DNA of 64,000 nucleotides from NCBI GenBank assembly GCA_022264855.1, contig JABYQU010000002.1, positions 868,001-932,000 of the forward strand, written 5' to 3'. The translations under genes were made by a program, and so were the position numbers. The notes beneath the pieces were generated by a model. The model had not been told where the DNA came from, searched no databases, and saw nothing but the letters and a program-made list of their open reading frames with translations. Within the stretch, counting starts at the first letter, position 1, and each line of letters begins with the position of its first letter. Below are positions 58,141-64,000 of the stretch, one piece after another. The stretch is from Lenzites betulinus (lineage: Eukaryota > Basidiomycota > Agaricomycetes > Polyporales > Polyporaceae).

Positions 58141-60609
58141 ATGTTTCTTACAGCTTTGCTTGTCCTTTCTCTCCGCCTGGTTAGCGGAACATCCGTTGCT
58201 TACAACACTCCACGTCGTTGGTCTCGAGATCATGTATGGACCCAGCTCTTATGCTCGAGCTTCGCTAACAGAGGCTTTGTATCGCACTTACAGTGTTCGA
58301 ATGCGAATACCTCCGTCATTCAGTGGGGACCATGCGACACGAACCTCGGAATAGACCCATCGCTTTCTTGCGCGTCCTTCGTGGTGCCGTTGGACTATCA
58401 TAACGCATCTGTGGGGACCGCAAAGCTCGCCCTCATCAAGGCCAACGCGACCGCCACACGTCGCGGTACTATGTTCCTCAACCCGGGTACGTCATGTACG
58501 AGTTACACTTAGGTGACCCTCGTCCATAATCCTCCGTGTCTCGCTTCTAGGTGGTCCTGGTGCATCCGGAATCCAGACTATCAACAGTACCAGTGCTACT
58601 GTGCTCAATATCACGGGGGGCGAGTATGACATTGTTAGCTGGGACCCGCGCGGTGTCGGATCTCTCACTGTGTGAGCCTCGAGCCCCCGCTTGCACACAC
58701 GCTACCGCCCGCTGACCCATCTCCGCCAGGCCGGGAGACGTGCACTGCTTCGACGGTCTCGACGAATACAACGCTTTCTGGAATGGGACCATCGAACTAA
58801 ACGGCATCGAGATGACCGGGAACTTCACCAACCAGACGGACATTGACCGTCTGATGTCCCAGGCGCCGCTCATGCAGAACAAGTACGAAGAGCTCGGCCA
58901 GCGATGCCTGAACCACTCGGATGGACAGTTCTTACAGTACGTCGGGACTGCGGCGACCGCGCGCGACATGGTGGCGATGGCGGACGCGCTCGACGGTGCT
59001 GGCGCTCCGGTGAACTACTGGGGCCAGTCGTATGGCACGCTCATCGGTTCCTGGTTCATCAATAGTGAGTCCGCATGGTCATTCTTATAACATATCTGTT
59101 CTTACTGTATTCGGCAGTGTTCCCCGAGGTGCGGCCTGATGTGTTGGAACCTTCCGCATTGTCTGATCAGTTGTACAGCGTGTTGGCCATGTTATCTTGG
59201 ACGGTGTTGTGGACCCAGTTGGCTTCGCCACTGAAGAAATAGCATTGGTGCGCCAATCATCTCGCGCATGCGATCCATAGCATGGTATTTACTCACTCGT
59301 CTGTATGCAGGCGTGGTCCACACAGATTGTGGATGACGACCACGCGTTTGAGGGCTTCTATACGGGTTGCGCGCTTGCCGGTTCGGAGCATTGTGCGATT
59401 GCCGCTGCGGGACAGTCTCCGTTGGAGGTGAACGACAACATACAGGCTCTTTTGCAGACTGCACACGATGTGACGATCCGAGGAAGCGGATCAGTCCCAG
59501 TCACCTCGGGGATCATCCGATGTGGGTAGCAAGACGCTCGCTCATACATTCGTGAATAGAGTCAAACTGACGACAATGCAGCGACTTTGCGACCGGAAAT
59601 CTATTTCCCCACGGGTTGGGCGGATGTAGCAAATACGCAGTGGCCTATATTTGTCCAAGGAGTACAGCAGGAAACCGGCGTGACAACGAACGGCACCGAA
59701 AATGTGTCCGTGTCTACGCCTCGCTCGAGGTAAGCATTCAAGAGGATCTCTCCCTCTAGAGTGTGTTCAATGGCTAACGCTGACTGTCCCACTGGCGTAG
59801 CTTCACTAGGCGTGCTGAGCAGGACACTCCGCCATACAGCACCCAAGCCATCCTCTGCGGGGACAGCATAGACCTCACGAATACCTCTATGTCGGACGTG
59901 TTCCAGAACATCATCACAACAGCTCAGAATACTTCGCACATGTGTATGTCCTCGGCAGTCTCTGTGCTTCGCTAGGAAGACCGCAACGTTAACCTGCACT
60001 GCTCTTATAGTTGCTGCTGCGTGGCCGTTGGCACCGTACTATTGCGCCACCTGGCCCGTACGCGCAGTAGAACGCTACCAGGGTCCGTTCAACAACACGC
60101 TCGCCAACCCGATCCTCATTATTGGCAACACGGTGGGTCTCGTGAAGGCGCCACGACTTCGCTTTCCGCCCTCGTGCTCCCTTGTTGACCATTCTGCGCA
60201 TAGTTTGATCCGGCGACGCCCTTCGCCTCCGCGAAGAAACTGTCTGAGGTCCTCGGCGACCAAGCCAGGCTCGTCAGACTGAACACCTTCGGGGTGAGTC
60301 TGAGACCGTAAATGTATCGCTTGTGGACCCCGCTCACACATCCCCGGGTCTACAGCACACATCGTCCGCAGCGCCCTCGCAATGCATCAATGGAATCATA
60401 CGTGCGTACATGACGAACGGAACGGTACGCTCTGAGTCTCAGCCACTCGACCTTTGCCGTATTTGCCTGCTGACATACGGAAACCAATGCGGCAGCTCCC
60501 CGTCGACAACAACGGCATCTGCGAGGTCGATCTTGACTTTGAGATCTTCACAGGGGTGACCATAGAGCGCACGATGGCGAACCTGCCGGACCACTCGGGT
60601 ACCCTGTAG
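58141..60609 (+). CDS. Secreted alpha/beta-hydrolase, S33/TAP-like peptidase
   Basis: Probably an extracellular aminopeptidase or esterase of the tripeptidyl-aminopeptidase-like group. Start 58141 opens a signal peptide MFLTALLVLSLRLVSGTSVA. Then NTSVIQWGPCDTNLG, SCASFVVPLDYHNASVGTAK, FLNPGGPGASG (oxyanion loop), and YDIVSWDPRG. The nucleophile elbow is VNYWGQSYGTLIG (GxSxG, Ser in exon about 58730-59065). The C-terminal TAP-like part supplies the catalytic Asp in PILIIGNTxDPATPFASAKK and His in FGHTSSA. Several N-glycosylation sequons are present (NHS, NQT, NTS). The last exon reads LPVDNNGICEVDLDFEIFTG and ends at 60607-60609. At least nine introns; some borders near the 5' end (58210-58300) are uncertain. 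Confidence 0.88.
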
Positions 60610-60746
60610 CTCTACGCTGGAGATCTACTGTATTCAACGGACTTATAACGGACCTAGGTTGATATATAACATATAGCATTGAGACGAGAGTCATCCGCTT
60701 CCCCGTGGCCGAATCCAAGAAAATGCGCCTAATCCGGTCCCCCAGC
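60610..60746. terminator. Short convergent 3' region
   Basis: Only 137 nt separate the stops of the hydrolase (+) and the F-box-like gene (-). It includes the AT-rich string TTGATATATAACATATAGC, so the two transcripts' 3' ends must lie close together or overlap. No specific terminator motif is claimed. Confidence 0.3.
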
Positions 60747-62012
60747 CTATATCTTTGTGACTTGAACGACACCCCTCTTCGCAAACGGCGCCAGGCGCTC
60801 CCGCACGACCCCCTCGACCTCGGCCATATCCCGATGCACACCCGGCCACAAGTTCACGCTGACATTGAGCGCCCCGAGAGTTCGGAACGCCGGTGCCGCG
60901 AGGACGGCGTTCAGCCCATCCCAGTCGAGCGCGGCGAGTCCGCCCAAGAGGCGGACTTCAAGCGTCAGAGCACGGATGCTCGGGGCCGGTGTTGGCTCCT
61001 CAGCCTGAGTCGGGAGCGTCGAGAGTAACGAGACGACCCATGGCACGCTGGTGCTGTAGTGCACGGGGAAGCGGAGGTGCAGGCTCTCGAGCGCCGAACA
61101 CGCCGCGAGCGACACCGTCGGCGGCAATTCGATCGCTGCGGAAGAACGGAGACGTCAGAACCACTGATAGACACAGACACAGAGCGGTGCCGAACGCAAA
61201 GGCTAAAACAGCGGCAGGCACGCGCCGGCGTGCGTGAAACAGATGCGGGACGTACTTTTGTCGCCCGTGAAGCTCCAGTCGAGGTCGAGCTCGCGCAGGG
61301 TGGGGCCGGCGAGCTTGAGGAACGGCCCGAAGAGATCGGTGTCCGCCTCCGAGGCGCAGCGCGCGACGAGCGCGGTGATGGACGTGTGGAGCCCGGCGGC
61401 GACGAGCCATTCGAACAGCCGTTCGGTGTAGACTTCGCGCACGAGCGCGAGGCTCGTGAGGGACGGGATCGGTCGTGCTGCGGGGGGGCGGAGCTCTTCC
61501 TTCCACGTGAGACCGGCGAGGGAGAGCGTCGCGAGGCGCGGGAAGGAGTTGACGAGGTCGACGATGTCCGCGAAGTCGGCGAACTGGCAGTACGAGAGGG
61601 TGACGTCGGTAAGCGAGGCGTGCCGCAGGGATCGGAGTTCTTTGACATCCTTCAGATCCATGTGGGCCAGCGTAAGAGAGCGGAGGTGCGGGAGGTGGTC
61701 GAAAACATGTGGGAAAGCATCAGTATCCTCGGCTGACGATGATGGCTTGGCAGGAAGGAACACGTCTGCAGCAGTGGTGAGTTTGGCGACGGTCAAGTGC
61801 CGGACGTAGAGCCCGAGCTCTGGTCTGGAGCCAAGAAGTCGTTGGAAGGAGGAGGAGAGCTTGTGGTTCTGCAGAACGATAGAGCGGAAGAGATGAAAGC
61901 GAGCGGCTGGGGCCCACGCACGACACACGCGGGCACACACAGCCAGGGAGCGGGCATCATTGTGGAGGAAGTCGATGATGAAGTCGGAGAGCTCAAGAGG
62001 TACTTTCGGCAT
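60747..62012 (-). CDS. F-box-like / leucine-rich-repeat protein
   Basis: Probably a substrate adaptor for an SCF-type ubiquitin ligase or a related scaffold, as for many Agaricomycete F-box-like proteins. From ATG 62012: MPKVPLELSDFIIDFLHNDA followed by LAVCARVCRAWAPAARFHLF, an F-box-like start, and RSIVLQNHKLSSSFQRLL. Then irregular leucine-rich repeats follow (LPHLRSLTLAHMDLKDVKEL, LTDVTLSYCQFADFADIVDL, FPRLATLSLAGLTWKEEL, LRELDLDWSFTGDK). One intron joins 61250ff to the last exon (IELPPTVSLAACSALESLHL), stop at 60747. An ATG at 62105 (MPAALISTR) could be a short upstream exon spliced into this frame. Confidence 0.8.
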
Positions 62013-63570
62013 GATAGGTGCTAAACGAGGCCGATGACGGTCAGTTGACAGCATTGGGAGGCAGGTTGTGTACGTACCTCTTGTTGAAATGAGGGCGGCA
62101 GGCATTGAGGGCGGGGTCCGAGGGGGTCTAGTTGAGTGGGAGGGGGTTCCGTGAGCCCGGAGACTTTATACTCGCCGTGCCCAACTGTCAACAGGGATGT
62201 CCTCGAGGAGGAGCGCTAGCCTTGATTTACGAAATAAACACGCCGCGCGCCCAACGTAAGACCGCGCCGTTCATACCAGCCTCGTCGGCTAGCAGTTGCG
62301 ATGCAGCCCACGAACGTCAAAATTGTTCGCCGCATGCCTGATATGGCCTCGCACTCGGGCAAGCGCTCGGTCCCGGCGGGGTACTCGCGTCGGGGGGGAC
62401 GTGCGAGCATGTCTGGGCCATAAGACCGAGGAGATGAACTGCGCTAGGCTGCGTGCCGCGGACGAGTGCGCCCCGCTCGGACATGGTGGCGGTTACCTGT
62501 GTAGAACTTCATGTCAAAGAGGAGGTTTCAATCACGACGGGCGGGAAAGCCGCCGCGCGCCAGCCTGCGCAGGCGTGATCGCGCCAGCAGTGTAAGACGC
62601 GGACATACCTCGTCTTTTACTTATCATAGTTGCAATAATTACCGGGCCCATCTTCTGGCGTAGTACGGTGCGCGGTTTCCGGAGGCATCTAATTGGCGGA
62701 CATCTGCGGAGGAGGCGGACTGCGCGTGCCTGGCAATCGTTGTGCGGGACTCCGCTTCCCAGACACGAAGCTAAGTACAGAGACCGGCACCCCAAGACTC
62801 CCGCGCGTTAGACTTTTATGCAGATATTAGTGTCGTGTGCAGCCGTCGCGCGGGAGAGGAGAGAGACAGAATGGCAGAGTCAGGAAACAAAGTCGTGGTA
62901 GTAGTGCATTTGCGGGAAAGCCATCGCAGGCGCAACATAAGTCTCCGATTGTAGCCTTGTGTGCTCCGCACGAAGGTAGCCATGTATAGCCATGCAAAGT
63001 TGGGAACCAAGCACTTTCTTTACTAAGTGGCAGGCGTCTGCATGGCGAAGCACGGAGACCTCTTCTGTGATTTTCTGTGATTCTGGCGTCGTACCCTCTG
63101 TACGAAGGCGGACCTCTGCACGAACGAAAGAATCATACCCATATTCGACTGTATTCAGATAGACCACAGCGAACTCAGCTTGTGGACCATTCCCCACATT
63201 TCCAGCACACTATCCGACCACCTGTAAATAGCCAAAATCGGGTAGCACGGATACATTAAGATGGCCGAGGAGGACGAGGGTGAGCTTGAGTGAGCGTCGG
63301 GAAAGGCGACGACAACAACTTCCGGTATTGATCGATATGAATGGGGTCGTACCTGTCGTACCATGGTACGAGGGAGGAGGAGGGGAACAGGTGGAATGGC
63401 GCGGTCCGGGTAACGCGTGTTTGCGCCGGGCAAACAAGTGCCTTTAGCCGCCGCCCCTGCCCCAATATCTGGCCCCATTCCCCCGAGTTTCACGTTCCCT
63501 CTCCTCCTCCCCCCGCCCCGCATCCCTCCCCCCTCCTCTCCGTCCTCACGACCCCCCTCCACGCGCAGCC
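62013..63570. other. Divergent promoter region, no other gene recognised
   Basis: About 1.5 kb between the F-box-like gene (-) and the mitochondrial carrier (+). Short open frames on both strands (for example 62880-63197 on -) carry no recognisable domain. The last 120 nt before 63571 are pyrimidine-rich, typical of a leader for a strongly expressed gene. Confidence 0.5.
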
Positions 63571-64000
63571 ATGGCCATCACGAAGGAGCCCGGCCAGAAA
63601 GGCGTCAACTGGTCCAACATCGCCGTCGGTGAGTCCCCGCACGCGTCGGTGGCTTCTGAGCTGGCGCACGTGAATGCTGATCGTCCTACCCCATAGGTGG
63701 AATCATGAACATGGTGCGCCTCCCCCGCTGCCCACTGATTCTTTTCAGAATGCTGAATAACGCGTCATGGATGGTGTTTGCGACGTGTAGTTTGTGAGTA
63801 GCCATCTACGTCTGAAAGCTAGCACTTCACTGACCTCTGACGTAGGAGGCAAGTCTGCCGCAACACCCAAGTGCCCGGGCCGTGTAGCTTACAGTCTACG
63901 CTCAGGTTACGACACTCGGCCAACCGCTTGAGGTCTTGAAGACACAAATGGCGGCCAACCGGCAACAAACAATGTTCCAGGCCATTCAGACCGTGTGGAG
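63571..64000 (+). CDS. YHM2: Mitochondrial carrier, YHM2 type (5' part only)
   Basis: Inner-membrane exchanger; Yhm2 carries citrate and oxoglutarate. Only the N-terminus lies in the window. Exons: 63571-63628 (MAITKEPGQKGVNWSNIAV), 63697-63713 (GGIMNM), 63791-63793 (TTT, Phe), 63846-63848 (GAG, Glu), and 63906 onwards (VTTLGQPLEVLKTQMAANRQ...). The joined reading NMFEVTTLGQPLEVLKTQMAAN matches the conserved first helix of this carrier group, in which the Yhm2 form of the P-x-[DE]-x-x-[KR] signature appears as QPLEVLKT. Both single-codon exons have good sites: GTAG|TTT|GTGAGT, and GTAG|GAG|GCAAGT with a GC donor. Introns are 68, 77, 52 and 57 nt, normal for this genome. The gene runs off the right end. 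Confidence 0.82.

Overview
This window is nuclear DNA from a filamentous basidiomycete, most likely an Agaricomycete. The evidence is GC-rich compact genes, many introns of about 50-60 nt with GT..AG ends, pyrimidine-rich leaders in front of start codons, and several protein families typical of or expanded in Agaricomycetes: a WW-like/transmembrane protein, a Zn2Cys6 regulator with a stretched last cysteine loop, F-box-like proteins and an orphan PD-(D/E)XK-like protein. I see no prokaryotic, plasmid, viral or CRISPR features and no tRNA or rRNA. Gene models were built by joining reading frames at splice sites and checking phase; genes called recognised match well-known families.

Layout: 0.2-3.2 kb meiotic cohesin kleisin REC8 (+); 3.5-4.6 kb isopentenyl-diphosphate isomerase IDI1 (+); 4.9-6.7 kb WW-like membrane protein (-); 6.7-9.4 kb gene-poor; 9.4-13.9 kb an unusual locus of two tandem related genes built from about six copies of one multi-exon module; 13.9-15.9 kb gene-poor; 16-16.8 kb ribosomal protein uL13 (L13a/Rpl16); 17.2-18.3 kb triple-KH RNA-binding protein; 18.9-20.4 kb NUFIP-type snoRNP assembly factor; 20.5-24.6 kb M16C metalloprotease (-, 15 exons); 25.0-26.2 kb prephenate dehydratase; 26.4-27.5 kb YTH1/CPSF30; 28.1-31.0 kb Zn2Cys6 transcription factor (-); 31-32.5 kb empty; 32.6-33.9 kb YjbQ/UPF0047 protein (-); 34.9-35.8 kb orphan membrane protein (-); 36.1-39.7 kb RhoGEF (+); 40.1-41.9 kb CCR4/Ngl-type exonuclease (-); 42.6-43.6 kb Rac1 GTPase (-); 44.7-45.9 kb Shb17-like sugar bisphosphatase (+); 46.4-50.0 kb long coiled-coil protein (+); 50.9-51.5 kb orphan nuclease-like protein (-); 52.0-56.7 kb full-length ABC-B (MDR/Ste6-type) transporter (+); 58.1-60.6 kb secreted alpha/beta-hydrolase (S33/TAP-like) (+); 60.7-62.0 kb F-box/LRR-like protein (-); from 63.6 kb the 5' end of a mitochondrial carrier of the YHM2 type (+, runs off the window).

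Most of the window is conserved housekeeping DNA without operon logic. A RhoGEF lies about 3 kb from a Rac1 GTPase, with the exonuclease gene between them, and three RNA-processing genes (L13a, KH protein, NUFIP factor) are consecutive. Three things stand out. First, the tandem module locus at 9.4-13.9 kb, in which whole exon-intron cassettes have been amplified with their splice sites intact. Second, an exceptional density of micro-exons supported by conserved protein families: two single-codon (3-nt) exons in the YHM2 carrier, 6 and 12 nt in YjbQ, 7 nt in SHB17, 11 nt in REC8, plus four GC-AG introns. Third, a coiled-coil gene whose last intron, if retained, encodes a hydrophobic tail anchor in place of a soluble end.
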